The notes under the pieces were generated by a model that worked only from the letters and a program-made list of their open reading frames with translations, ran no database searches and was not told the origin of the DNA. Source: Pacificibacter marinus (GTDB lineage: Bacteria > Pseudomonadota > Alphaproteobacteria > Rhodobacterales > Rhodobacteraceae). From it: 64,000 nt of DNA. The stretch is from NCBI RefSeq assembly GCF_018860505.1, contig NZ_JAHKPU010000029.1, positions 16,149 to 80,148 of the forward strand. The letters are read 5' to 3'. A program made the position numbers and the translations under genes. This document shows, piece after piece, positions 28,156 through 37,228 of this stretch. The first letter of the stretch is position 1. Each line of letters opens with the position of its first letter.

Positions 28156-29514
28156 ATGTGGCAATTGCCTCAACTCGATCCCGAAAACTGGCTGAAATCC
28201 AACCCAGATGCGACCTCAGCAACCATTGCGATCTGCGATATCAACGGGGTGTTTCGCGGCAAACGCGTGCCCGTTGAACAAATCGTCAAGATTTTCAAAG
28301 ACGGTGTGCGTATGCCCACGTCCTCATGCACTGTTGATATTTGGGGCTGCGATCTTGAAGACAGCGAATTGGTGTTTGACTCAGGGGATGCCGATGCCAT
28401 CTGCACCGTCACAGACCGCGGTTTGGTAGAACGTCATATCGCGGGACAGATATCGGCTTTCGTGCCAGTCACCATGTTTAACGAGGATGGAACCCCAGAG
28501 CCGACAGACCCAAGACAGGCTCTTGCCGCAATTGTTGATCGGTTCAAATCCCACGGCTATAGGCCTGTTGTTGCGACCGAACTTGAATTTTATCTGACCT
28601 CAGGCCCCGCAGAAGAGGTGGAACCCGCGACCCTTCCGGGTGAGGCCGGACCACTGGAACATCACAACGTTTTATCCGTGGCCGAGCTGGACCAATTGCA
28701 GCCGTTTCTGGACGATATTTATGCCGAAGCAACCCGCCAAGGCATCGTGCCAGATGCGATTATTTCTGAAAGCGGCACAGCCCAGTTTGAATTGAACCTA
28801 ATGCACAGCGACGACGCCCTGCGCGCAGCCGATGACGCGGTTTTGTTCAAAAACCTCGTGCGCAGCGTTGCCCGCGCCCATGGGTTTCGTGCGACCTTTA
28901 TGGCCAAACCCTTTGGCGACAAGGCGGGCAACGGGTTGCATGTGCATTTCTCGGTGCTGGACGCGGCGGGACAGAATATTTTCGATAACGGCACTGACGA
29001 CGGCTCAGATCTGATGCTGCACGCAGTTGCTGGGCTGGCGGCCATGATGACCGACAGCGCATTGATTTTCGCGCCGCATCAAAACAGCTACCGACGCATC
29101 CGGCCCAATGCCCATGCCCCCACGGCTGTGGCTTGGGGCTATGAAAACCGCACCTGTGCCATTCGCATTCCAGGTGGTGCCAATGCTGCGCGACGCATCG
29201 AACACCGCGTTGCTGGCGGCGATGCCAACCCTTACTTGGTTTTGACGGCCATTTTGGGGGCAGCGATTTATGGCATAGAAAACAAACTCACGCCCCCTGC
29301 CCCGACTGAGGGCAACGCCTATGAAACAGACGCGCCCTTGCTGCCGCTGCATTGGCACGGGGCTATCGATGCCTTTGAGAAAAGCACTTTGCTGCCGCAT
29401 ATCATCGACCCCCAATTGATCCGGCTATTTGCACAGATCAAAACGCAGGAACTTGATAAACTTCTCAGCATCGTCCCCGCCAGCGAATACAGCGCCTATT
29501 TGGAGACCGTGTGA
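28156..29514 (+). CDS. Glutamine synthetase-like ligase (PuuA type), copy 2
   Basis: A 452-residue paralogue of the ligase at 24664-26052, with the same landmarks: ICDINGVFRGKRVP, TELEFYL, ESGTAQFELNL, MAKPFGDKAGNGLHVH and NRTCAIRIPGGANAARR. The ATG at 28156 touches its only ribosome-binding site (AAAGGA, 28151-28156), so an in-frame TTG at 28165, eight bases beyond, may be the true start. It overlaps the next gene by four bases. Likely gamma-glutamylates a different amine from copy 1. Confidence 0.87.
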   Translation: MWQLPQLDPENWLKSNPDATSATIAICDINGVFRGKRVPVEQIVKIFKDGVRMPTSSCTVDIWGCDLEDSELVFDSGDADAICTVTDRGLVERHIAGQISAFVPVTMFNEDGTPEPTDPRQALAAIVDRFKSHGYRPVVATELEFYLTSGPAEEVEPATLPGEAGPLEHHNVLSVAELDQLQPFLDDIYAEATRQGIVPDAIISESGTAQFELNLMHSDDALRAADDAVLFKNLVRSVARAHGFRATFMAKPFGDKAGNGLHVHFSVLDAAGQNIFDNGTDDGSDLMLHAVAGLAAMMTDSALIFAPHQNSYRRIRPNAHAPTAVAWGYENRTCAIRIPGGANAARRIEHRVAGGDANPYLVLTAILGAAIYGIENKLTPPAPTEGNAYETDAPLLPLHWHGAIDAFEKSTLLPHIIDPQLIRLFAQIKTQELDKLLSIVPASEYSAYLETV

Positions 29515-30821
29515 TGACCCCGCCCCGTCCTTATGCTGGTAACGGCGATCACACCGACAGCTACTATGCCGCCTCTGCCAACACGCGAATTTTGCGCTCT
29601 GCACTAACCGGAGATCAAAGTTTTGACATTTGTGTTGTAGGCGCTGGATATTCTGGCCTGTCCACAGCGCTGCATCTGGCGGAAAAAGGCCATAACGTTG
29701 CCATCGTTGAGGGCGCGCGGATCGGCTGGGGCGCTTCTGGACGCAATGGCGGGCAAGTCGTCAACGGGCTGAACGCATCGTTGCAAACCATCGAACGCCG
29801 CTACGGCCCAGACACCGCGACATTCGTGTCTGGTCTGGTGATGGAAGGGGCCGAGATCATTCGCGAGCGGGTCAGAACCTATGACATCGATTGCGATTTG
29901 AAACCGACGAACCTGTTCACCGCCTACACTGATGCCCATATGCGCGAGCTTGAAGAACGACTTGCCTTGTGGCGCGGCTACGGTATTGAGACGCAAGAAA
30001 TAGTGTCTAAAGCACAGATGCGAGACTATGTCGGTTCTGACGTTTACGCAGGCGGGATGATCGATCACGCAGGCGGCCATATGCATCCGCTCAATCTGGC
30101 TTTGGGCGAAGCGGCCGCCTTCGAGCAAAACGGCGGCACGATTTATGAGATGTCACGCGTGATTGACGTCCATTACGACCAGCCCAACCCTGTCGTGAAA
30201 ACTGCGCAGGGCAGCATCACCTGCAAAAAAGTTGTGCTATGTGGCAACGCCTATCTAGGCCACGTGGTGCCAAAATTGACGGCGCGGGTCATGCCTGTGT
30301 CAACGCAAATGATGGCCACGGAACCCCTGTCCCAAGACCAAGCCGAACGTTTGCTGCCCACAGACACTTGCGTCGAAGACATTCGATTTATCCTCGATTA
30401 TTTCCGCCTGTCAGCCGACAATCGCCTGCTGTTTGGCGGCGGGACTGTTTATGGCGGCGCAGACCCTAAAGACATCGAATCCAAGCTGCGCAAGAATATG
30501 CACAAGGTGTTTCCCGAACTGAAAGCCACAAAAATTGACTACGCTTGGAGCGGCAATTTCGCCCTGTCGTTCAGCCGTGTACCTCAATTGGGGCGTCTGA
30601 ACGACAACACCTATTTCGCGCATGGCTATTCCGGCCACGGGGTCACAGGATCGCACACATTTGGTCGCATTCTCGCCGAAGCCATCGATGGCGACATGTC
30701 GCGCTTTGATGTCTTTGCAGGCTTGCCGTGGATTCCCTTTCCCGGTGGACGCCTGCTCCGCGTGCCCTATTCAATGATCGGCTCTTGGTATTACAGTTTC
30801 AAAGACAAGTTTGGAGTGTGA
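29511..30821 (+). CDS. FAD-dependent amine oxidoreductase (PuuB/DadA type), copy 2
   Basis: A 436-residue paralogue of the oxidase at 26056, with VGAGYSGLSTALHLAEKGH near residue 42, GWGASGRNGGQV and HGYSGHGVTGS at the C-terminus. It can start at GTG 29511 or ATG 29514, overlapping the ligase stop. The ligase-oxidase order is the same as in copy 1, so the pair was probably duplicated as a unit and then diverged. Confidence 0.88.
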   Translation: MMTPPRPYAGNGDHTDSYYAASANTRILRSALTGDQSFDICVVGAGYSGLSTALHLAEKGHNVAIVEGARIGWGASGRNGGQVVNGLNASLQTIERRYGPDTATFVSGLVMEGAEIIRERVRTYDIDCDLKPTNLFTAYTDAHMRELEERLALWRGYGIETQEIVSKAQMRDYVGSDVYAGGMIDHAGGHMHPLNLALGEAAAFEQNGGTIYEMSRVIDVHYDQPNPVVKTAQGSITCKKVVLCGNAYLGHVVPKLTARVMPVSTQMMATEPLSQDQAERLLPTDTCVEDIRFILDYFRLSADNRLLFGGGTVYGGADPKDIESKLRKNMHKVFPELKATKIDYAWSGNFALSFSRVPQLGRLNDNTYFAHGYSGHGVTGSHTFGRILAEAIDGDMSRFDVFAGLPWIPFPGGRLLRVPYSMIGSWYYSFKDKFGV

Positions 30822-30828
30822 AGACAGT

Positions 30829-31518
30829 ATGAAAATCGGTATCCTACAAACTGGGCGCGCCCCTGATGAAGCCTTGCCGGATTACGGCGATTACAACGAT
30901 TTTTTCGTTCATTTCCTGAAAGACAGAGATTTTGAATTTCAAACCTACGCCGTCCTCGATGGCGACTTTCCCCAAAGCCCCGCAGAGGCCCAAGGCTGGT
31001 TGATCACAGGGTCAAAGTTCGGCGCCTATGAAAACCACATGTGGATTCCCCCACTTGAGGCATTCTTACGCGCAGCCTTTGCCGCCGAAGTGCCTATTTT
31101 CGGGGTCTGTTTTGGTCATCAAATCCTTGCGCAGGCCTTAGGCGGCAAGGTCGCGAAATACGCGCAAGGCTGGTCCGTTGGTCCGCAAACCTACCAAAGT
31201 GATCTGTTTGGCGATCAAAAGATGATCGCGTGGCACCAAGACCAAGTCGTCACTCGCCCGACTTCGGCCTCTGTCGCCGGATCCTCTGCTTTTTGCGAAA
31301 ACGCGATTCTCACCTATGGCAATCGCGCGCTGACCATTCAGCCGCATCCTGAGTTTTCAGTATCGTTTTTCCACACGTTGCTAGAGCATCGCGGTGACGA
31401 TTTGCCTGATGCTATTCGCAAGCAAGCAAGCGCTGCCAACAGCGATAATCTATCATCATTGGCCTTTGCCAGTATCGTCGAAGACTTTTTTAAACGTCGC
31501 GGAAAATTTGCAGATTAA
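30829..31518 (+). CDS. Class I glutamine amidotransferase
   Basis: About 229 residues. The triad is visible: Cys in FGVCFGHQILAQALGGKV, and His and Glu in QPHPEFS. It starts at the ATG at 30829 inside the tail of the oxidase operon. In the Puu pathway PuuD hydrolyses gamma-glutamyl-GABA, but PuuD is a C26 peptidase; this protein is closer to GuaA-like amidotransferases, so it may hydrolyse the gamma-glutamyl product in PuuD's place (inference). It converges with yeiH. Confidence 0.85.
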   Translation: MKIGILQTGRAPDEALPDYGDYNDFFVHFLKDRDFEFQTYAVLDGDFPQSPAEAQGWLITGSKFGAYENHMWIPPLEAFLRAAFAAEVPIFGVCFGHQILAQALGGKVAKYAQGWSVGPQTYQSDLFGDQKMIAWHQDQVVTRPTSASVAGSSAFCENAILTYGNRALTIQPHPEFSVSFFHTLLEHRGDDLPDAIRKQASAANSDNLSSLAFASIVEDFFKRRGKFAD

Positions 31519-31533
31519 GCACTCCAAAGCAGC

Positions 31534-32526
31534 TTAGCCCAGCATAAACGCCCCGATCAAAACAAAGCCTGCAAGGAAAATACTTTGCATCACCAACAGC
31601 CCGATCGCCGGCCCGCCGACCTGTAAAATACGCGGGATAGACGTCTTCATTCCGACCGCGGCGATGGCCGTCAAAAGCGCCCAACGAGACACCACAGAGG
31701 CCAAGTCGCGCACAAACTCTGGCAACACGTGAAACGAATTCAGGGCCGCGATGATCAAAAACGCCAAGACAAACCTAGGTAGTAGCGGTGGGCGCGCTTC
31801 GCCGGGTTCAGCGTATTTGCGCAAAAACATCGAGGCAATCAGCACCACAGGTGCCAACATGGTGACGCGGATCAATTTGACCACCGTGGCCAGATCGCCT
31901 GTTTCTTCGGAAATCGAATATCCCGCGCCGACAACTTGGGCGACATCGTGAATGGTTCCGCCCAAAAACACGCCGGATTGGCGCAAATTCAACCCTAAAA
32001 TATCGGCTAAAATCGGATAAAAAATCATCGCGATGGTCGACAGAACAGTCACGCTGACAACCGTGAACACCAGATCACGTTCACGGGTTTCGCCTTTGGG
32101 CAAAATCGAGGCAATGGCCATCGCAGCAGAAGCCCCACAAATGGCGACAGAACCACCCGTGAGAAAAGCAAACATCATACCGCGCCCAAAAAACCGGCCA
32201 ATCAACAGTGAAAACAGAATGGTCAAAATCACCGCGATGATGATCAACGCCACCAACGCAGGCCCCAAGGCTTGCAGCATCTCGATGCTGATCCGTGCAC
32301 CCAACAACGCCACGCCAAAGCGCAAAAGCCCCTTGGCAGCAAAGGCAACACCGGGTTCTGTGCGTGTCTCTTCTGACAAAAACTGCAAAGAGATGCCCAG
32401 CAGAATGGCCATCAACATCGCTGGCGCGCCGTAATGTTCTGACAAAAATTGCGCTGTCACCGCCACAAGGCCCGCGATCACAAGTCCGGGAAAAATCCGC
32501 TCTGTGGTGTGTTTCAGGTTTAGCAT
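31534..32526 (-). CDS. yeiH: YeiH-family putative sulfate/sulfite exporter
   Basis: A 330-residue membrane protein of the YeiH/UPF0324 family, annotated as a putative sulfate exporter. About ten hydrophobic segments are visible; LRFGVALLGARIS, GGSVAICGASAAMAIASIL and LGGTIHDVAQVVGAGYSIS are family signatures. It stands downstream of, and in the same direction as, the TRAP/monooxygenase genes, separated by a 252-base stretch with a gene remnant. If the monooxygenase releases sulfite, this is a natural exit route (inference). Confidence 0.85.
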   Translation of the reverse strand: MLNLKHTTERIFPGLVIAGLVAVTAQFLSEHYGAPAMLMAILLGISLQFLSEETRTEPGVAFAAKGLLRFGVALLGARISIEMLQALGPALVALIIIAVILTILFSLLIGRFFGRGMMFAFLTGGSVAICGASAAMAIASILPKGETRERDLVFTVVSVTVLSTIAMIFYPILADILGLNLRQSGVFLGGTIHDVAQVVGAGYSISEETGDLATVVKLIRVTMLAPVVLIASMFLRKYAEPGEARPPLLPRFVLAFLIIAALNSFHVLPEFVRDLASVVSRWALLTAIAAVGMKTSIPRILQVGGPAIGLLVMQSIFLAGFVLIGAFMLG

Positions 32527-32539
32527 TGATAAGTCCTAG

Positions 32540-32713
32540 TTTCGTTGTAAGTCACTGGGCCAGTATGACGGCGCATCAAAAGCGGCCATCGGCGGGGATC
32601 CTGATGCGGCGATTTCGTTGAAAGAGATTGTGAAGAAGATGACGCCAGAGCAGATCGATCAGGCGCATATTTTGGTGAATGATTACAAGGTTGGGATGTA
32701 CCCGTTCAGTTGA
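32540..32713 (+). pseudogene. Remnant of a Sel1-like repeat protein C-terminus
   Basis: An open stretch of 57 codons with no start codon, bounded by a TAG at 32537 and a TGA at 32711-32713. It reads ...GGDPDAAISLKEIVKKMTPEQ and ends in VGMYPFS. The MTPEQI-x-A pattern recalls the C-terminus of Sel1-like repeat proteins. It is probably the 3' end left by a deletion between yeiH and the TRAP genes. Confidence 0.4.
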
Positions 32714-32778
32714 TCCGGTGACAGATGATCAGGTGGGGCGCGCGCTTACAACATACACACGCACGCCCCGGATTGTTT

Positions 32779-33837
32779 TTAGTTCAGGTCAGCATCACGG
32801 GCTGCGTTCACATCCGCTTCGGCAGCTGCAACAGCGACATTCAATGCGTCGAAAGCCGCTTCGCCGTTTGCAACATTGGCTTTGAACCAGTCGTACACAG
32901 GGGCTGCGGCGGCTTTGAAATCCGCTTTTTGCTCTGGTGATGGCACGTAAAGATCACCGCCACCTGCGACGAATTCTTCATAGGCAGCGATGGATTTGCG
33001 CTTGGGTGAGGCGAAAGTCGCCTGTTGCAAAGCGTAGAAGCCATCAACCACAACACGGCGCATATCTTCGGGCATGGACATGAATGTCTCGTTCGACATC
33101 CACCACAAAGCGCCCATGTAAGCATGGCCATCCAAGGTCACATATTGCAAACCTGCGTCTGGGAATTTCATCCCCATAATGTCGGTGATGCCGTTTTTAG
33201 AGCCTTCAACAACGCCCGTTTGGAACGATGTGAACAGCTCAGGCCAAGGGATCGGAGTCGGGGACGCGCCCATAGCTTTCACCAGCTCTTGCGGCAAGTC
33301 AGCCACAACAGTGCGGATTTTCAGGCCTTCCATGTCGGTAGGCTCGGCAATACGGCGTTTCGTATTGGCAAAGTTGCGCCAACCGCCTGTGTTGCCAACA
33401 GTCATCAACCGGACAGTATCGCCTGAATCGGCCAAAGCCATATCGCGCAATGTACGCACAAAATCGCCAGACAGCACATGTTCCGCGATTCGGTCGTCGG
33501 CCATCAGATATGGCAGGTCAAGCACTTGCACATAGGGGAAAATGCCCGCAGCACCACCTGAGGTCGAAATGTAAATATCGACGCTGCCGTCCGCCACGCC
33601 TTGCAAACATTCCGCGCCGTTTGAACACAGCTGCGTGCCGATGAACAATTCAACCTCGATCGCGCCGTTAGACGCCGCTTCGACGTAGTTTTTGAACACC
33701 ACAAGACCGTCATAGTCTTCGTCGTTTTCATTCGAATTCGCTGTCGCGCGCAGCTTGAAATCCGCCGCAGTGGCCGACAAAGCCGTCCCAGCCAAAAGCG
33801 CGGATAGCGCGAGTGTTTTAAGCGTGTTTTTGAGCAT
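32779..33837 (-). CDS. dctP: TRAP transporter substrate-binding protein DctP (system 2)
   Basis: A 352-residue DctP-family periplasmic receptor. The signal peptide ends near residue 25 (SATAADF). GLKIRTVVADLP holds the conserved substrate-binding arginine, and GVVEGSKNGITDIM follows. The frame opens at 33873, but AGGGAGGAA before the ATG at 33837 fixes the start. A two-cysteine segment (LCSNGAECLQG) suggests a disulfide. Last gene of the monooxygenase-TRAP operon; I infer an organosulfonate substrate. Confidence 0.9.
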   Translation of the reverse strand: MLKNTLKTLALSALLAGTALSATAADFKLRATANSNENDEDYDGLVVFKNYVEAASNGAIEVELFIGTQLCSNGAECLQGVADGSVDIYISTSGGAAGIFPYVQVLDLPYLMADDRIAEHVLSGDFVRTLRDMALADSGDTVRLMTVGNTGGWRNFANTKRRIAEPTDMEGLKIRTVVADLPQELVKAMGASPTPIPWPELFTSFQTGVVEGSKNGITDIMGMKFPDAGLQYVTLDGHAYMGALWWMSNETFMSMPEDMRRVVVDGFYALQQATFASPKRKSIAAYEEFVAGGGDLYVPSPEQKADFKAAAAPVYDWFKANVANGEAAFDALNVAVAAAEADVNAARDADLN

Positions 33838-33862
33838 AGTAGTTCCTCCCTGATACTCTATT

Positions 33863-35152
33863 TTAATTGGCAAATCCGGTGAGCCTTGGAATGGTCATCG
33901 AAATCGCCGGTACGTAAGTAATTAGAAAAATCACGATCACTTCCACGGCCAAGAATGGCAAAATCGCTTTGGAAATCGCTTCGACCTTTTCGCCTGACAC
34001 GGCGGAGGCCACGAACAAGATCAACCCCATCGGCGGTGTCGCCAACCCAACGGTCAAGTTGACCGACATGATGATCGCAAAGTGGATCGGGTCCACACCA
34101 AGATTGATAAATATTGGCCCCAAAATAGGCCCCAAAATGATAATCGCAGGCCCCGCGTCCAAGAACATCCCAACCGCAAACAACAGCAGGTTGATCAAGA
34201 ACAACAACACCAGTGGATTGTCGGACAGCGACAAAATAAAGCTCGCCATCTGTTCAGGCGCATGGCTCAGGCTCACCACCGTTTTAAACGCCATTGCCGC
34301 GCCAACCAGCAGCAAGACCACCGCTGATGTGGTGCCCGAGCGGATCAAAATGCCAGGCACTTCTGATATCGTCAGCGTGCGCAAGACAAAGAACCCTATG
34401 AACAACGCATAGGCCACCGCGACAGCCGCCGCTTCGGTGGGCGTAAATATCCCAACCAAGATACCGCCCAGAATGATCACAGGTGTCAGCAATGGCCAGA
34501 ACGCTTTCAAAGACGCCTGCCCGCGCTCGCCCCATGTGTATTTGCGACTGGCAACCGGAAAGTCATATTTGTTGGCCATAAACTTGATCATCAACATCAA
34601 ACCAATGCCAATCATCGCCCCTGGCACGATCCCCGCCAAGAACAGCGCAGCCACGCTTTCGCCCATCACGTAAGCGTAAATGATCATGATCCCTGAGGGC
34701 GGAATAATCGGCCCAATAACAGACGACGCCGCCGTGATCGCAGCGGCAAATTTACGGGTGTAACCTTGCTTTTCCATAGCAGGGATCAACATCGATCCAA
34801 GCGCGGATGTGTCCGCCACAGCAGAGCCAGACAGACCGGCAAACAGCATCGACGACAGCACATTCACATGTGCCAAGCCCCCGCGCAAATGTCCCATCAA
34901 GGCTTGAGCAAATTCAACAAGGCGCATCGTGATGCCGCCTTTGTTCATCAATTCCCCCGCCAACATGAAAAACGGAATCGCCATCAAAGGAAAGCTGTCC
35001 ATACCGTTGTAAACATTGCGGTACAAAAGCGTGATGTCTTTTTCTTGACCATTGAGCCAAAGCAAAAGGCCAGGGGCAGCCAAAAGCCCAAAAAAGACCG
35101 GCAAACCGATCATCAAAAAGACAAGAAAAACAGGTAAAAACCAAACCAGCAT
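33863..35152 (-). CDS. dctM: TRAP transporter large permease DctM (system 2)
   Basis: A 429-residue DctM permease with about 12 membrane segments: FPLMAIPFFMLAGELM, GLSGSAVADTSALGSMLIP, IGPIIPPSGIMIIYAYV, FTPTEAAAVAVAYA and TPPMGLILFVA. Its start shares one base with the dctQ stop (TAATG), so the two are translationally coupled. dctP follows after 25 bases. Confidence 0.93.
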   Translation of the reverse strand: MLVWFLPVFLVFLMIGLPVFFGLLAAPGLLLWLNGQEKDITLLYRNVYNGMDSFPLMAIPFFMLAGELMNKGGITMRLVEFAQALMGHLRGGLAHVNVLSSMLFAGLSGSAVADTSALGSMLIPAMEKQGYTRKFAAAITAASSVIGPIIPPSGIMIIYAYVMGESVAALFLAGIVPGAMIGIGLMLMIKFMANKYDFPVASRKYTWGERGQASLKAFWPLLTPVIILGGILVGIFTPTEAAAVAVAYALFIGFFVLRTLTISEVPGILIRSGTTSAVVLLLVGAAMAFKTVVSLSHAPEQMASFILSLSDNPLVLLFLINLLLFAVGMFLDAGPAIIILGPILGPIFINLGVDPIHFAIIMSVNLTVGLATPPMGLILFVASAVSGEKVEAISKAILPFLAVEVIVIFLITYVPAISMTIPRLTGFAN

Positions 35153-35742
35153 TATTCTGCCCCCCCAGCATCAGCCACAACAATCGGCGTCAGGCGGTCT
35201 TCACCGCCCAAAATCGACACCAAAGCACGTAAAATCAATTCAATATTGACGCTGGTCAGCAAAATGACCCCGACCAAAAGCGAACTCATCATCCACGAGC
35301 GCGGCACCCGCAACAGCTCTGAAAAATCAAAAGACGTGGGCACATATAACGCAGCTGTGGCGAAGCGCCCGCCAAAGCCGGTGACTTCGCCCCAACCGAT
35401 TTTCACAGCAACCACCAAGACCAAGAGTGACAAAAATAAAAGCAACAGGTTGATCACCCCGCCAACAACACGCGGCAGCATCACCACCAACATGTCGATG
35501 GCGACGAAACCGCCTTGGCGAAACGCTGTCGGAGCCATCAAACCCGCCATCCACAACATGCAAAAACGCGCGGCCTCATCGGGCCACGGCAACGCGTTGT
35601 TTAGAACGTAACGATAAAAGACCTGTATCAAGATGGCGATAACCATCAAGCCTACAGCCAATGCACCCACGCCGCGCGCCACACGTAAAACGTGATGGTT
35701 CACGGCCCCTAGCGGTGCAAGCACCAGTAACAGTCCTCCCAC
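35152..35742 (-). CDS. dctQ: TRAP transporter small permease DctQ (system 2)
   Basis: A 196-residue DctQ protein with four membrane segments; RYVLNNALPWPDEAARFCMLW and FRQGGFVAIDML match the family. It begins with GTG, seven bases after GGAGGAG. It follows the flavin reductase gene by 80 bases on the same strand, so the transporter is probably co-transcribed with the enzymes. Confidence 0.88.
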   Translation of the reverse strand: MGGLLLVLAPLGAVNHHVLRVARGVGALAVGLMVIAILIQVFYRYVLNNALPWPDEAARFCMLWMAGLMAPTAFRQGGFVAIDMLVVMLPRVVGGVINLLLLFLSLLVLVVAVKIGWGEVTGFGGRFATAALYVPTSFDFSELLRVPRSWMMSSLLVGVILLTSVNIELILRALVSILGGEDRLTPIVVADAGGAE

Positions 35743-35822
35743 AGACTTTCTCCTCCCATGATGACCCTTGTCAGGCCTTTTCCTCTTATATCAGTCGTCC
35801 CGAAATCCGCTCCTTTGCCGTT

Positions 35823-36338
35823 TTATGCCGCTTGAAAGACACCGTATTTGCCAGCAAAAAAACCAAGCGCATTGCCTTGATTGATTTCGGCCCGTGTGAC
35901 TTGCCCCACCACGATCACATGATCGCCTCCAGGATGGGTCGCAACATGACGGCATTCAAGACGCGCCAAGCAATTGTTGATCAGTGGCACGCCCTGCGCG
36001 CTGGTGGTCATGTCCAAATTATCAAAGGCGTGCATGTTGCGCGCAAAGCCTTCGCAGACCTCAGCTTGGTCGTCCGCTAGAATATGGATGGCATAATGGG
36101 GGGCTGCCTCGAAATATTTGAACCGGCGCGATCCTTTGGCGGGTGACCACAGTACAAGCGCAGGGTCCAAAGACAATGATGAAAAGCTATTGGCGGTGAT
36201 GCCCACAGGGCCATCGTCTGAGGCAGCTGTGATAACAGTCACCCCAGTTGCAAAACGCCCAAAGGCATCGCGTAGCAAGCGTGTGTTGTCAGCGTTGGGT
36301 TTAAAACATTCTGGCATCAATACGTTCCCCTGTCCCAT
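35823..36338 (-). CDS. Flavin reductase (FMN/FAD:NAD(P)H), SmoA-like
   Basis: A 171-residue flavin reductase-like domain protein: RFATGVTVITA, GPVGITANSFSSLSLDPALVL and ECRHVATHPGGDHVIVVGQV are typical of HpaC/RutF-type enzymes. It supplies reduced flavin to a two-component monooxygenase; the partner is the SsuD-like protein two genes upstream. Its ATG shares one base with the aldo/keto reductase stop. In the sulfo-SMO pathway the same role is played by SmoA. Confidence 0.9.
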   Translation of the reverse strand: MGQGNVLMPECFKPNADNTRLLRDAFGRFATGVTVITAASDDGPVGITANSFSSLSLDPALVLWSPAKGSRRFKYFEAAPHYAIHILADDQAEVCEGFARNMHAFDNLDMTTSAQGVPLINNCLARLECRHVATHPGGDHVIVVGQVTRAEINQGNALGFFAGKYGVFQAA

Positions 36339-37228
36339 TATGCGACCTCACGACCCAAGGCTGCGGTGTAGAGTTTGTACCACGTTTGGCGGTCCATTTT
36401 GACTTTGAACGCGTCCGAAATCGCGGCAATACGCGTCAAATTGTTTGTGCCCATAACGGGCAAAATCTTAGCGGGATGCGCCAAGACCCAAGCCACAGCA
36501 ACTGCCGAGCGATCCACGCCGTTCTCGTTTGCAATGACGTCTAGCATACGCCCGATGTCGTCATCTGCGGTCATCAAAGCCCCGCCACCCAAAGGCGACC
36601 ACGCCATGATCGGTTGTGCATTCTTTTGGTGGAACGCGATATCGCCATTGACCAAACCCTCATGCGCGGACAGCGACACTTCAAGTTGGTTGGTGACAAG
36701 TGGGGCGTTCATACCCGCTTGCAGCAAGTCCCAATCCCAAGGTTTGAAATTTGACACGCCGATGTTGCCGACTTTGCCAGAGGCCACGAGCGCATCCAAA
36801 GCAGCACCCGTTTCATGGTGGTCCATCAAAGGATCAGGGCGATGCACCAACAAAAGATCGATGTGATCGATTGCCATGCTGGTCAAAGACGCCTCGACAG
36901 AAGCATTCAGATGCGCCGCAGAGGTGTCGTAATATTTGACTGGAACATCGCTGTATTTGCCACAAGGCGCCACGATATCGCATTTGGTCACGATCTGCAT
37001 TTGGTCGCGCAAGGCGGACTGACCCCGCAGGGCTGTGCCCAAAACGGCCTCGGCGGTGTAATCGCCATAGATGTCGGCTTGGTCAAATGTTGTGATCCCC
37101 TGCGCAAGGCAAGCCTCGATTTTGGCAGTCACATGTTTGACCGACGTGTCAGCGTCATCAGCCACACGCCACATGCCGTAAACAATGCGGCTCATCTCTA
37201 GGGTATCAGAAAAACGAATACGTTCCAT
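36338..37228 (-). CDS. Aldo/keto reductase, YdhF type (SmoB candidate)
   Basis: A 296-residue AKR TIM-barrel enzyme, closely resembling E. coli YdhF: VYGMWR, TTFDQADIYGDYTAE with the catalytic Asp and Tyr, TKCDI with Lys, LLLVHRPDPLMD with His, and AWSPLGGG. It lies between an SsuD-like monooxygenase and a flavin reductase with 1-base overlaps on both sides. In sulfo-SMO, SmoB (an AKR) reduces 6-oxoglucose to glucose after desulfonation; that is the best-fitting role here, but it is inference. Confidence 0.88.
   Translation of the reverse strand: MERIRFSDTLEMSRIVYGMWRVADDADTSVKHVTAKIEACLAQGITTFDQADIYGDYTAEAVLGTALRGQSALRDQMQIVTKCDIVAPCGKYSDVPVKYYDTSAAHLNASVEASLTSMAIDHIDLLLVHRPDPLMDHHETGAALDALVASGKVGNIGVSNFKPWDWDLLQAGMNAPLVTNQLEVSLSAHEGLVNGDIAFHQKNAQPIMAWSPLGGGALMTADDDIGRMLDVIANENGVDRSAVAVAWVLAHPAKILPVMGTNNLTRIAAISDAFKVKMDRQTWYKLYTAALGREVA

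Noticed and set aside
32724..32775. GC-rich hairpin after dctP as a terminator
   Set aside because: Arms are imperfect and the T-run lies on the wrong side for the minus-strand operon; not convincing enough to list.
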